Assembly: GCF_002140715.2 (NCBI RefSeq) | Contig: NZ_NGLE02000001.1 | Span: 2,446,001-2,510,000, forward strand | DNA: 64,000 bases | DNA from: Enterococcus sp. 4G2_DIV0659 | Lineage (GTDB): Bacteria; Bacillota; Bacilli; Lactobacillales; Enterococcaceae | Direction: 5' to 3' | In this document: positions 56,503 through 64,000 of the stretch, piece after piece | Position numbering within the stretch: the first letter of the stretch is position 1 | How the letters are laid out: the number at the start of each line of letters is the position of its first letter | The notes under the pieces: generated by a model | Databases searched by the model: none | Seen by the model: only the letters and a program-made list of their open reading frames with translations | What the model was told of the DNA's origin: nothing | Translations under genes and position numbers: made by a program

Positions 56503-56740
56503 TTTTTTATCTAGTATAACAGTATTTTTATGTGTTTTATAATAGCGGGGAAAGCCTATATAAAAGGATTTTCCTGCTATATAAGTATGTAGAATAGAAG
56601 GAATAAAATGAAACAATGTTACAGAAAAAAGGGTGTTTTCTCTAAAATGTAATAAATTGTAACGTTATTGAAATAATATAGCCCCTATAGATTAGTATAA
56701 TAGGTGGAGTTGGATTTAGTTAGGAAAGGTGTTGGATTCA

Positions 56741-57889
56741 GTGAAAGTAAAAAAATTGATACCATTTTTAGCTGCTATCATGCTAGTAAATGTTGCTCTT
56801 CCGATCGGTGCAGCAGCAGAATCTTTAGATGAGCTGAAACAAAAAGAGTCACAAGCAGCCCAGACTGGAGAAGCACTAAGCGAAGATATCACTACAGCTT
56901 TGAATGATGTTAATGAAAAATACGCTGAAATTGAAAAACTCAAAGTAGATATTTCAAAAGCTGAAGAAGCAATCAAAAACTCTGAAGCTGAAATTACAGC
57001 AACAGAACAAAGCATTGCACGCCGTAAAGAGGTCGTTGGAAATCGTATGAAAGATATCCAACTGAGTGGGGAACAGCGTACATGGCAAGTATTATTAGAT
57101 GCTGAAAGTGTATCAGATTTCTTTAATAAAGCGTATGCGATGACTATTTTACAAAATGCGGAACGAGAAAAAATTGATCGTTTATCTAAAGATAAAGAAA
57201 AGCTTTCTGAGCTTCAAGAAACTGTAAAATCAAAACAAGAAGAATTACAAACCAACGAATCGAAATTACAGAGTGAAGCAACAGTTATGGATGAGCAAGT
57301 TGTAGCATTAAAACAGCAATTATCTGAGAATCAAGAAGTACTACAACAAATTGCCAGCCAAAAACAAACAGAAGAAAAACGAATCTCTGATGAGAAAAAA
57401 GCTGCCGAACTTCAAAAGCAAAAAGCGGCTGAAGAAGCACGTAAGCAAGCTGTAGCAGCTTCAAGTTCAAGCAGTAATTCATCATCAAGCAGTGAATCAA
57501 GCAGCAGTTCAAGCTCAAGTGCTGAAGAGCATCCAATTGTTACACCGCCATCACAACCAGAAGTACCAAGCACTGGTGAAGAAGCTGGCAATGGTGGAGC
57601 AAATGGACGAGTGCTTTACATGCAATCTACTGCTTATTCATGGAGAGAAGCTGGATCAGGATTTATCACAGCAACAGGAATCGATTTACGCTCACAAAGC
57701 AATGTGATCGCAGTTGATCCAAGCGTGATTCCCTTAGGTTCTCTTGTGCAAGTTGATGGATATGGCTTTGCAGTTGCCGGAGATACTGGTGGCGCTATTA
57801 AAGGTAATATTATTGACGTTCACTTCCCAACCGTGGATCAATGTTTGACTTGGGGACGTAGAAATAATGTACGAGTTGTAATTCAATAA
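56741..57889 (+). CDS. Secreted coiled-coil protein with C-terminal 3D domain (peptidoglycan-associated)
   Basis: A protein of about 382 residues: signal peptide (KKLIPFLAAIMLVNVALPIGAAA), a long coiled coil (about 26-225) like the N-terminal part of CwlO/SagA-type wall proteins, a serine-rich linker (about 240-262), and a C-terminal 3D domain with VIAVDPSVIPLGSLVQVDGYG and AGDTGGAIKGNIIDV (the three aspartates). 3D domains are related to lytic transglycosylases. The start is uncertain: GTG 56741 gives the best signal peptide; GTG 56729 and TTG 56732 lie nearer the GGAAAGG. Probably a wall hydrolase. Confidence 0.85.
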   Translation: MKVKKLIPFLAAIMLVNVALPIGAAAESLDELKQKESQAAQTGEALSEDITTALNDVNEKYAEIEKLKVDISKAEEAIKNSEAEITATEQSIARRKEVVGNRMKDIQLSGEQRTWQVLLDAESVSDFFNKAYAMTILQNAEREKIDRLSKDKEKLSELQETVKSKQEELQTNESKLQSEATVMDEQVVALKQQLSENQEVLQQIASQKQTEEKRISDEKKAAELQKQKAAEEARKQAVAASSSSSNSSSSSESSSSSSSSAEEHPIVTPPSQPEVPSTGEEAGNGGANGRVLYMQSTAYSWREAGSGFITATGIDLRSQSNVIAVDPSVIPLGSLVQVDGYGFAVAGDTGGAIKGNIIDVHFPTVDQCLTWGRRNNVRVVIQ

Positions 57890-57898
57890 AAGACTAAG

Positions 57899-57928
57899 AG
57901 ACACTCAGTTGAGTGTCTTTTTTTGAAA
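57899..57928 (+). terminator. Terminator after the 3D-domain gene
   Basis: AGACACTCA pairs with TGAGTGTCT around a two-base loop, followed by seven T. Confidence 0.85.
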
Positions 57929-58059
57929 ATAAAATTAGTCGTTTTTGACAAATACCGTTTGTTCTGCTACAAATTATTAAAACAGATTAAAAAAAAGAGG
58001 AATGTAATGCAGTCAGTAATAATAAATGATACACTCATTACAGAAAGAGAGGAATAACA

Positions 58060-58629
58060 ATGATTCGTTTTGCAACAAAAGAAGACGGGCAAGCGATTGC
58101 TCCGTTAATTTTAGTTATTTTAAAAGATATGGAATTGCCTTTATTGGAAATGGTATCAGAAGAAACCCTTCTAGCGGTTTTGGCTGAATCTGTGGCAGAT
58201 CCGGACTATCGTTATGGATATAAGCGAGGTTTGGTCTATGAACACGATGGTCAAGTAGCGGGAATCGCCTTTGGTTATCCAGATGAAGATGAGGCAACGA
58301 TCGATGAACCGCTAAAAAAAGTACTTCGTAAACATAATTTAGATGAAGAAATCAGATTATTTATTGATCCTGAAACATTACCGAATGAGTGGTATTTAGA
58401 TTCAATTTCTGTTGACGAAAAATATCGCGGTTTAGGCATCGGCTCTAAACTGTTAGATGCCTTACCGCAAATGGCTAAAAGAGATGGGAAAGAAATTATC
58501 GGCTTAAGTGTTGATAAAGGGAATCCAAATGCTAAAAAATTATACAGCCGCAAAGGATTTAAAGATGTTGCGGAAATGATGATCAGTGGTCATCTGTACG
58601 ATCATATGCAGAAAAAAATCAGCGAATAA
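58060..58629 (+). CDS. GNAT family N-acetyltransferase
   Basis: A 189-residue acetyltransferase. The acetyl-CoA binding signature is VDEKYRGLGIGSKLLDALPQMAKRDG (about 125-150), followed by GLSVDKGNPNAKKLYSRKGF, the usual late strand. GAGAGGAA precedes the ATG. Substrate unknown. Confidence 0.9.
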   Translation: MIRFATKEDGQAIAPLILVILKDMELPLLEMVSEETLLAVLAESVADPDYRYGYKRGLVYEHDGQVAGIAFGYPDEDEATIDEPLKKVLRKHNLDEEIRLFIDPETLPNEWYLDSISVDEKYRGLGIGSKLLDALPQMAKRDGKEIIGLSVDKGNPNAKKLYSRKGFKDVAEMMISGHLYDHMQKKISE

Positions 58630-58642
58630 ACTCGCTGATTTT
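58613..58642. terminator. Bidirectional terminator between convergent genes
   Basis: AAAAATCAGCGA pairs with TCGCTGATTTTTT around ATAAAC. It overlaps the GNAT stop codon region and lies just after the minus-strand stop of the next gene. Confidence 0.85.
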
Positions 58643-58658
58643 TTAGATTAATGAAACA

Positions 58659-59174
58659 TTAACAAGTCCCAAACCCGACAATTGGTTTGTTATTCTGTTT
58701 TTTGGTCTTATTGTACAACCAGTAATCTAGTACAGCAGCGACACAAATACATAGAGGGGCATCATCGTCATTTACAACATCTAAGCTGAAATAATTGCCG
58801 GAAAAAAGCGTAGCTTTACTCATTTCCATGATTTTTCGATTTACCTGATAAATAGAATAACTATGATTTCTAATGTCTCCCAAAACGCTCCAGTGCATAT
58901 GTCGAATATAATAAAAATCAGCCGTTAAATTCAGAACTTTTCGTAAAACACCAACTTTTTCAAACCCCTTATACAATTCAAAGCGTGAACCAAAAGCAAG
59001 AGATGTTTGTCTAATACTTGCAACAAGTTCACCATTCATCGCATATAAGGACAAAACATCTCCTCGTGTTCCCCAACGTCCGACAAGTAAGAAGAGAGAC
59101 TGGCCGTTTTCATCTTTGACAATCGTTCTTGTGACATTACTCAATTGTTGCTCTTGAATAAAAAACTCAGACAC
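58659..59174 (-). CDS. LURP-one/YxjI-related protein
   Basis: A 171-residue soluble protein with repeated beta-strand segments. Features such as GELVASIRQTSLAFGSRFELYKG, the WSVLGDIRNHSYSIY block and YFSLDVVNDDDAPLCICVAAVLD near the C-terminus match the tubby-like LURP-one/YxjI fold. Function in bacteria is unknown. No partner gene is evident. Confidence 0.75.
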   Translation of the reverse strand: MSEFFIQEQQLSNVTRTIVKDENGQSLFLLVGRWGTRGDVLSLYAMNGELVASIRQTSLAFGSRFELYKGFEKVGVLRKVLNLTADFYYIRHMHWSVLGDIRNHSYSIYQVNRKIMEMSKATLFSGNYFSLDVVNDDDAPLCICVAAVLDYWLYNKTKKQNNKPIVGFGTC

Positions 59175-59221
59175 TGCAAATCGCCTCTTTTCGTTTTTAC
59201 TTTCGTCAGTAGTCTAAAGGA

Positions 59222-60091
59222 TTATAAATCTTCTCTGATTGCCCGTAAAATAGCTTCACCAACACCATTTTCTAAATTAGTTGAAGTGATATATTTGGCA
59301 TGGTCTTTAACTTCTAATTCCGCATTCCCCATAGCAAAACTAACACCAGCCCATTGAAGCATACTGACGTCATTGAAATTGTCTCCAATAGTCATTACTT
59401 CTTTTGCTGAAATAACACGATCTTTTGCAACCTGTGCGACTGCAATTCCTTTTTGAGCGTTTCTATGGTTGACTTCAATATTATTTTGAGCGGAAGAAGT
59501 TACAGCTAAATCAGGTAGCTGTCTAATTTGGGTGCTGGCAGGACCTAAAACTTTTGGACCATCCATGCTAAAACCGATGATTTTTAAGACTTCAATATCG
59601 TCTTGTTTAATTTGTTCACGCATATCGTCTATATAAGTAATATCTAATAGTGATAAATGAGCAGCAGCCATAGCAATTGCCACTTTATAGGTCAAATGAG
59701 GCATGGTTGTTGCAATATGTGATGCAAAATTTTCAATTCTTTTTTCTTGTTTTTCAGAGTAAATCCCTTTGTTTGTTGACACTTCAAAATAAATATTATG
59801 AGCATCCAGAATATCTAATATGCGCAGTGTGACTTCTTTTTCGATACCAGCTGTAAAAAGTGTACGCCCAGTTTTATCAAAAACTTTGGCTCCGTTTAGT
59901 GTAATCATCGCACAGTCGATACCCGCATCGTCTAGAGCAGGTTTTGCTTCTGTATACGCCCGTCCTGTAGCGACCATGAATTCGATACCAAGGCGTTCAG
60001 CTTCTCTGATAGCAGAAGCATTGTCCTTTGAGATACCCATTTTTGAATCTAGTAAAGTTCCATCCATATCTGAAGCAATCAATTTAATCAT
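59222..60091 (-). CDS. Cof-type HAD phosphatase (YidA-like)
   Basis: A 289-residue haloacid dehalogenase-type sugar phosphatase. The catalytic motif is ASDMDGTLLDS at the N-terminus, and motif IV reads TIGDNFNDVSML (about 238-249). The cap domain between makes it class IIB. GAGGTG lies before the ATG. It is on the minus strand after the LURP-one-type gene but with 47 bases between, so the two may be one operon. Confidence 0.92.
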   Translation of the reverse strand: MIKLIASDMDGTLLDSKMGISKDNASAIREAERLGIEFMVATGRAYTEAKPALDDAGIDCAMITLNGAKVFDKTGRTLFTAGIEKEVTLRILDILDAHNIYFEVSTNKGIYSEKQEKRIENFASHIATTMPHLTYKVAIAMAAAHLSLLDITYIDDMREQIKQDDIEVLKIIGFSMDGPKVLGPASTQIRQLPDLAVTSSAQNNIEVNHRNAQKGIAVAQVAKDRVISAKEVMTIGDNFNDVSMLQWAGVSFAMGNAELEVKDHAKYITSTNLENGVGEAILRAIREDL

Positions 60092-60286
60092 AAAATTTTC
60101 TACACCTCGTTTATTTAACTTATTTATAGTTTACCATGTTTTTTCCTTTTCAGTGCAGAAAAATTCTCTTGTCACTTCCTAAAAAATCCGATATGCTAAA
60201 AGTGTTAAAAAAAAGTGTCAGAATAGAAGTTTTAATAGTAAATAGCTGGAAAATAGTACAGTTATCAAATCAAAGGAGGTCGACTA

Positions 60287-60970
60287 ATGAAAGAAATTAT
60301 TCATAATAGTTGGCAAGAAGTATTAGAAGAAGAGTTTACAAAAGAATATTATCTGAACTTACGGGAATTTTTAAAACGAGAATACAGTCAACAAACGATT
60401 TATCCAGATATGTACCATATTTACTCTGCATTAGAGCTTACACCCTATGAAGAGGTGAAGGTCGTGATTTTAGGACAAGATCCCTATCATGGTCCAAATC
60501 AAGCACATGGATTAAGCTTTTCTGTGCAGCCAGGAGTTCGTACACCACCATCGTTGATGAACATTTATAAAGAGCTTCAAGAGGACTTAGGTTATCCGCC
60601 TGTTTCACATGGATTTTTAGAAAGCTGGGCTAAGCAAGGCGTTTTATTACTGAATACAGTGTTGACTGTTCGAAATGGTCAGGCATATTCTCACCGTGGG
60701 CAAGGATGGGAGAATTTAACAGATGCGATCATCAAAAAACTAAATGAACGTGACAAACCGATTGTATTTATTCTATGGGGCAAGCCAGCACAAGAAAAAA
60801 TAAAAATGATCGACACAAATAAACATATCATCATTAAGTCACCACACCCTAGTCCTTTAGCAGCTCATCGTGGTTTTTTTGGTTCAAAACCGTTCTCAAA
60901 AACAAATCAAGCATTAGAACAATTGGGAGAAACACCGATTAATTGGCAATTGCCTGATACAGTGTCATAA
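60287..60970 (+). CDS. ung: Uracil-DNA glycosylase
   Basis: A 227-residue family 1 UDG that removes uracil from DNA. The catalytic water-activating aspartate is in [22 protein letters not shown], and the minor-groove loop is [23 protein letters not shown] precedes the ATG. Confidence 0.97.
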   Translation: MKEIIHNSWQEVLEEEFTKEYYLNLREFLKREYSQQTIYPDMYHIYSALELTPYEEVKVVILGQDPYHGPNQAHGLSFSVQPGVRTPPSLMNIYKELQEDLGYPPVSHGFLESWAKQGVLLLNTVLTVRNGQAYSHRGQGWENLTDAIIKKLNERDKPIVFILWGKPAQEKIKMIDTNKHIIIKSPHPSPLAAHRGFFGSKPFSKTNQALEQLGETPINWQLPDTVS

Positions 60971-61122
60971 AACAGAACATTCTGTTATAGTGCAGTAATG
61001 CAGGTTTGTGAAAACAATATCAGAATCAGCATTTTTTACACTAATACAGCCATAAATAACTGTTATTTTCTTGTGGAATGGTGTATGATTAGATTGTATA
61101 AATAATCATTGGAGGGTATATC

Positions 61123-62103
61123 GTGGAATTATTCGATAGCTTAAAATTTAAAGTCATTCGCCGTAACATCAAAATTGTTTTTCCAGAAGCAACAGATCCT
61201 CGTATTCTTGGTGCTGCAGCTCGCTTGAAGGCAGAAGAATTAATGGAACCAATTTTGATTGGTAAACAAGAAGCAATTATAGAAGCGGCGCATGCTCGTG
61301 GAATCAAAGCTTCTAACTTTACAATCATTGACCCGGACAATTACGATGGATGGGAAGAGATGGTTGCAGCATTTGTTGAACGTCGTAATGGAAAAGTCAC
61401 AGATGAAGACGCACGTAAAATTTTAAAAGATGTAAATTACTTTGGTACAATGCTTACTTATATGGGCATTGCTGATGGTATGGTAAGTGGTGCAATCCAC
61501 TCAACTGGAGATACCGTTCGTCCTGCGTTACAAATTATCAAAACAAAACCAGGTATCAGCCGTACAAGTGGTGCGATGATCATGGTTCGTGGACGTGACC
61601 AAGAAAAATACATTTTTGCAGATTGTGCAATTAATGTAAATCCAACAGCACAAGAATTAGCTGAAATTGCTGTGGATAGTGCGAAAACAGCTGAATTGTT
61701 TGACATTGAACCTAAAGTAGCGATGATGAGTTTCTCAACTAAAGGTTCTGCCAAAGCACCTGAAGTTGATAAAGTCGTTGAAGCAACAAAAATTGCTAAA
61801 AGCTTAGCACCAGAACTTGAAATTGATGGAGAATTACAATTTGATGCTTCTTATGTAGCATCTGTTGCTCAATTGAAAGCACCGAATTCGCCTGTTGCAG
61901 GTCAAGCAACAGTCTTTGTATTCCCAGAATTACAATCAGGAAATATTGGTTATAAGATTGCTCAACGTTTGGGTAACTTTGAAGCGATTGGTCCGATCTT
62001 ACAAGGCTTGAACAAACCAGTTTCTGACTTGTCTCGTGGAGCGAATGAAGAAGATATTTACAAACTATCGATCATCACTGCTGCGCAGACATTAATGAAC
62101 TAA
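61123..62103 (+). CDS. pta: Phosphate acetyltransferase
   Basis: A 326-residue single-domain phosphotransacetylase that makes acetyl phosphate from acetyl-CoA, the step before ATP formation by acetate kinase. KIVFPEATDPRILGAAARL at the N-terminus, IHSTGDTVRPALQIIKT and ELQSGNIGYKIAQRLG are typical. It lacks the N-terminal extensions of proteobacterial Pta, as the EutD-like Firmicute form. The start is GTG after TTGGAGGG. Confidence 0.96.
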   Translation: MELFDSLKFKVIRRNIKIVFPEATDPRILGAAARLKAEELMEPILIGKQEAIIEAAHARGIKASNFTIIDPDNYDGWEEMVAAFVERRNGKVTDEDARKILKDVNYFGTMLTYMGIADGMVSGAIHSTGDTVRPALQIIKTKPGISRTSGAMIMVRGRDQEKYIFADCAINVNPTAQELAEIAVDSAKTAELFDIEPKVAMMSFSTKGSAKAPEVDKVVEATKIAKSLAPELEIDGELQFDASYVASVAQLKAPNSPVAGQATVFVFPELQSGNIGYKIAQRLGNFEAIGPILQGLNKPVSDLSRGANEEDIYKLSIITAAQTLMN

Positions 62104-62113
62104 TGATAATGTT

Positions 62114-62158
62114 TAGGGAACCAAAACCAGACGTCAAACGTTTTGTTTTGGTTCCCTA
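62114..62158 (+). terminator. pta terminator
   Basis: TAGGGAACCAAAAC pairs perfectly with GTTTTGGTTCCCTA, followed by a seven-T run after AG. Confidence 0.88.
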
Positions 62159-62229
62159 GTTTTTTTCTTCATAATTCGGTATACTACACTACATAGAACA
62201 ATGAAAAGCTTAAGCAGGTAGGTGAAAAC

Positions 62230-62697
62230 ATGACTATTTTAATCAATAATCCTAAAGAAACAGAAAAAATAGCAAAAATGATAGGATCAGTTGCTAATGC
62301 AGGAGACACGATTATCCTTTCTGGAGATTTAGGTGCTGGAAAGACCACCATGACTAAAGGAATTGCTCTAGGTTTAGGCATTGATCAAATGATTAAAAGT
62401 CCAACATATACAATTATTCGTGAATACCAACAAGGACGTATACCCTTGTACCATATGGACGTTTATCGTATTGAAGACGGTGCAGATGATCTAGGTTTAG
62501 ATGAGTATTTTGAAGGGGATGGATTGTCTGTTGTAGAGTGGGGAAAACAATTAGGCGAATTTTTGCCAACGGATTACTTAGATATCACTATTTCAAAAGA
62601 TTCTGAGGATATGGAAAAAAGAGTACTATCCATTCAAGCAGTAGGCGAAAAATCAAACCAATTCTTAAAACGCATCAAGCATAAAATGGAGGAATAG
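62230..62697 (+). CDS. tsaE: tRNA threonylcarbamoyladenosine biosynthesis ATPase TsaE
   Basis: A 155-residue ATPase needed with TsaB and TsaD for the t6A modification of tRNA. Walker A is LSGDLGAGKTTMTKG, followed by SPTYTIIREY and the typical VVEWGKQLGEFLP. The GNAT gene follows two bases after its stop, the frequent order in Firmicutes. Confidence 0.95.
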   Translation: MTILINNPKETEKIAKMIGSVANAGDTIILSGDLGAGKTTMTKGIALGLGIDQMIKSPTYTIIREYQQGRIPLYHMDVYRIEDGADDLGLDEYFEGDGLSVVEWGKQLGEFLPTDYLDITISKDSEDMEKRVLSIQAVGEKSNQFLKRIKHKMEE

Positions 62698-62699
62698 CT

Positions 62700-63224
62700 A
62701 TGACAGAAGTAGAATTTACGATTAGAGAAGCAATTCCAGCTGATGCGGCAGAGATTTTACACGCTTTACAAATCATTGGTAGTGAAACACCGTATCTCGT
62801 GATGGATGAAAAAGGTATGGAGATGACACCAGAAGAGCTGGGTGAGAATTTAGCTACTCTGTATGAGTCTTCAAATAATGTATTGATGGTGGCTTTAGCA
62901 GATGAAAAAGTCATTGGTACAGCTTCAGTGAAGGCATCGTCAAAAAAACGAATGGAGCATATTGGCGAAATCGGTATCAGTATTTTAAAAGAATACTGGG
63001 GTTTTGGACTAGGCAGCTTAATGATGGAAGAGTTAATTGATTGGGCTAAAGCTAGTAATGTTATACGTCGCTTAGAGCTAACTGTACAACATCGTAATCA
63101 GCGTGCCGTCCATGTCTATGAAAAAATTGGATTTAAAACAGAAGCCATTATGGCTCGTGGAGCAAAAACAGATGATGGTGAATTTTTAGATGTTCACCTG
63201 ATGAGTATGATGATTGATGAATAA
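62700..63224 (+). CDS. GNAT family N-acetyltransferase
   Basis: A 174-residue acetyltransferase with the acetyl-CoA region GEIGISILKEYWGFGLGSLMMEELIDWA and the late VQHRNQRAVHVYEKIGFK. It is coupled to tsaE (GGAGGAATAGCT before the ATG). Its place after tsaE recalls RimI-type genes, but the sequence looks like a general GNAT of the speG/rimL-like kind. Substrate unknown. Confidence 0.9.
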   Translation: MTEVEFTIREAIPADAAEILHALQIIGSETPYLVMDEKGMEMTPEELGENLATLYESSNNVLMVALADEKVIGTASVKASSKKRMEHIGEIGISILKEYWGFGLGSLMMEELIDWAKASNVIRRLELTVQHRNQRAVHVYEKIGFKTEAIMARGAKTDDGEFLDVHLMSMMIDE

Positions 63225-63244
63225 AGGATACAATTGATTTAATT

Positions 63245-63298
63245 GAACAAGCAGGAAACGCCTCAAATTGTTGTAAATGAGACGTTTTCTGCTTGTTT
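63245..63298. terminator. Terminator between convergent GNAT and Crp/Fnr genes
   Basis: AACAAGCAG.AAACG.CTCA pairs with TGAG.CGTTTTCTGCTTGTT, with T-rich sequence on the right. Confidence 0.75.
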
Positions 63299-63316
63299 AT
63301 TTGTTTTATTAGGAGA

Positions 63317-64000
63317 TTAGAAAAGGAAATCATCCAAGAATTTAGCTAACATATCATCGTTATTACAAAATTTAATTATATGATGCCGATATCTAACCAA
63401 TTGTTTATTCTCGAGCTTTAAAAGCACCTTCGTAACGTAAGGACGAGAAACATTGGAAAATTCGGCTAAAAGGGAATGAGTCACGAATTTGGGCAATATG
63501 AAATAATTTTCCGATTGCTTCCCCAGATGCTGAACGAGCAAAATGAGTGACGTAAAAACACGTTCATACCCAGATAACGAAGACAAATACCAAGAAAGAT
63601 GGATTTTCTGTGTCTGATGAAAAAAATTTTTATAAAGTATATCAAAAACATTTTTATCTGTAGGATCTAATGTAAAGAATGGGATTACAGCTAAGGTGAC
63701 ATCTTCAAGAGACATGAATAACCACGGATTATCTGTTTTAGAACTATGAAATAAAGTGTTTAAGCCTAAAAACTCAGAAGGGCCTAATATGTCAAAGGAC
63801 TTAAGATTTCCTTGTTTGTCTATCACTGAGGATTTAACGTAACCAGATTTAATATAGTATAAATGATTAGGTAAAATTTTATTCGTAAAATTAGTGTGTT
63901 CGTTGATAACTAAGGTTGTATTTTTTTCTTTTTCAGATAATTGTAAAAAAAATCTAGAATTTAGTTCTTTAAGGTGCGTGTGATAAGTAAATAAATCGTC
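63317..64000 (-). CDS. Crp/Fnr family transcriptional regulator, N-terminus cut by window edge
   Basis: Reading the minus strand from 64000, the frame is open to the window edge (227 residues plus stop). The GTG at 63826, which would give only 169 residues, is therefore not the true start. The visible N-terminal part (HLYYIKSGYVKSSV..GNLKSFDILGPSEFLGL) is the cyclic-nucleotide-binding-type beta barrel. The C-terminus has the helix-turn-helix THSLLAEFSNVSRPYVTKVLLKLENKQLV. No cysteine cluster is seen in the visible part. Effector and targets unknown. Confidence 0.88.
   Translation of the reverse strand, partial: DDLFTYHTHLKELNSRFFLQLSEKEKNTTLVINEHTNFTNKILPNHLYYIKSGYVKSSVIDKQGNLKSFDILGPSEFLGLNTLFHSSKTDNPWLFMSLEDVTLAVIPFFTLDPTDKNVFDILYKNFFHQTQKIHLSWYLSSLSGYERVFTSLILLVQHLGKQSENYFILPKFVTHSLLAEFSNVSRPYVTKVLLKLENKQLVRYRHHIIKFCNNDDMLAKFLDDFLF

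Overview
The window looks like chromosome from a low-GC Firmicute of the genus Enterococcus. Strong AGGAGG-type ribosome binding sites, frequent TTG/GTG starts, CcpA-type cre sites, Bce-type two-component genes, and a run of genes around metG, tatD-rnmV-rsmA, mgsA, pta and tsaE that I recall from the Enterococcus faecalis chromosome all point that way. The complete gcv operon and the mur PTS locus suggest a related environmental or insect/water species rather than E. faecalis itself, but this is inference. I found no rRNA, tRNA, insertion sequence, prophage or CRISPR array.

Layout. 1-2400: a YeiH-type exporter (cut by the left edge) divergent from a LysR regulator, then a small unknown gene. 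2500-8600: an intergenic region with a possible small RNA, then a seven-gene operon with mannose-family PTS subunits IIC-IID-IIB, an RpiR/MurR regulator, the MurNAc-6-P etherase MurQ, a serine beta-lactamase-fold hydrolase and PTS IIA. This looks like a cell-wall amino-sugar recovery operon with a palindromic operator and a cre-like site at its promoter. 8700-12450: a MepB-like gene, almost 1 kb of non-coding structured DNA (inverted repeats, terminators), a small membrane protein and an orphan BceRS-type two-component pair. 12450-15750: an accessory, decaying region of pseudogenes and small membrane proteins.

15900-21520: the most unusual block. It has an HscC-type Hsp70, a membrane-anchored J-like protein lacking the canonical HPD histidine and carrying three outside repeats, an XpaC-like protein and a fourth membrane-anchored protein of unknown function. 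21770-36050: sugar and amino-acid permeases, fumarase and malic enzyme (fumarate to malate to pyruvate), MetRS, a lipoprotein, HelD, and TatD-RnmV-RsmA. 36270-38590: a cre-controlled MFS transporter with a choloylglycine-hydrolase family enzyme. 38650-47790: a glycine riboswitch, the gcvT-H-PA-PB-lpd operon, an M20 amidohydrolase and formate-THF ligase, together a one-carbon module.

47800-55500: vitamin and multidrug transport. There is a niacin-type ECF S component with twin operators, a lone MsmK/UgpC-type ATPase, methylglyoxal synthase, a THF riboswitch followed by three tandem 121-bp repeats and folT, and a heterodimeric ABC exporter preceded by four tandem 119-bp repeats of the same family. 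The two arrays are inverted relative to each other, so each lies in the same sense orientation in front of its own downstream gene. 55650-64000: housekeeping and envelope genes (a DUF1113-type membrane protein, a coiled-coil 3D-domain secreted protein, two GNATs, a LURP-one-type protein, a HAD phosphatase, Ung, Pta, TsaE), ending in a Crp/Fnr regulator cut by the right edge.
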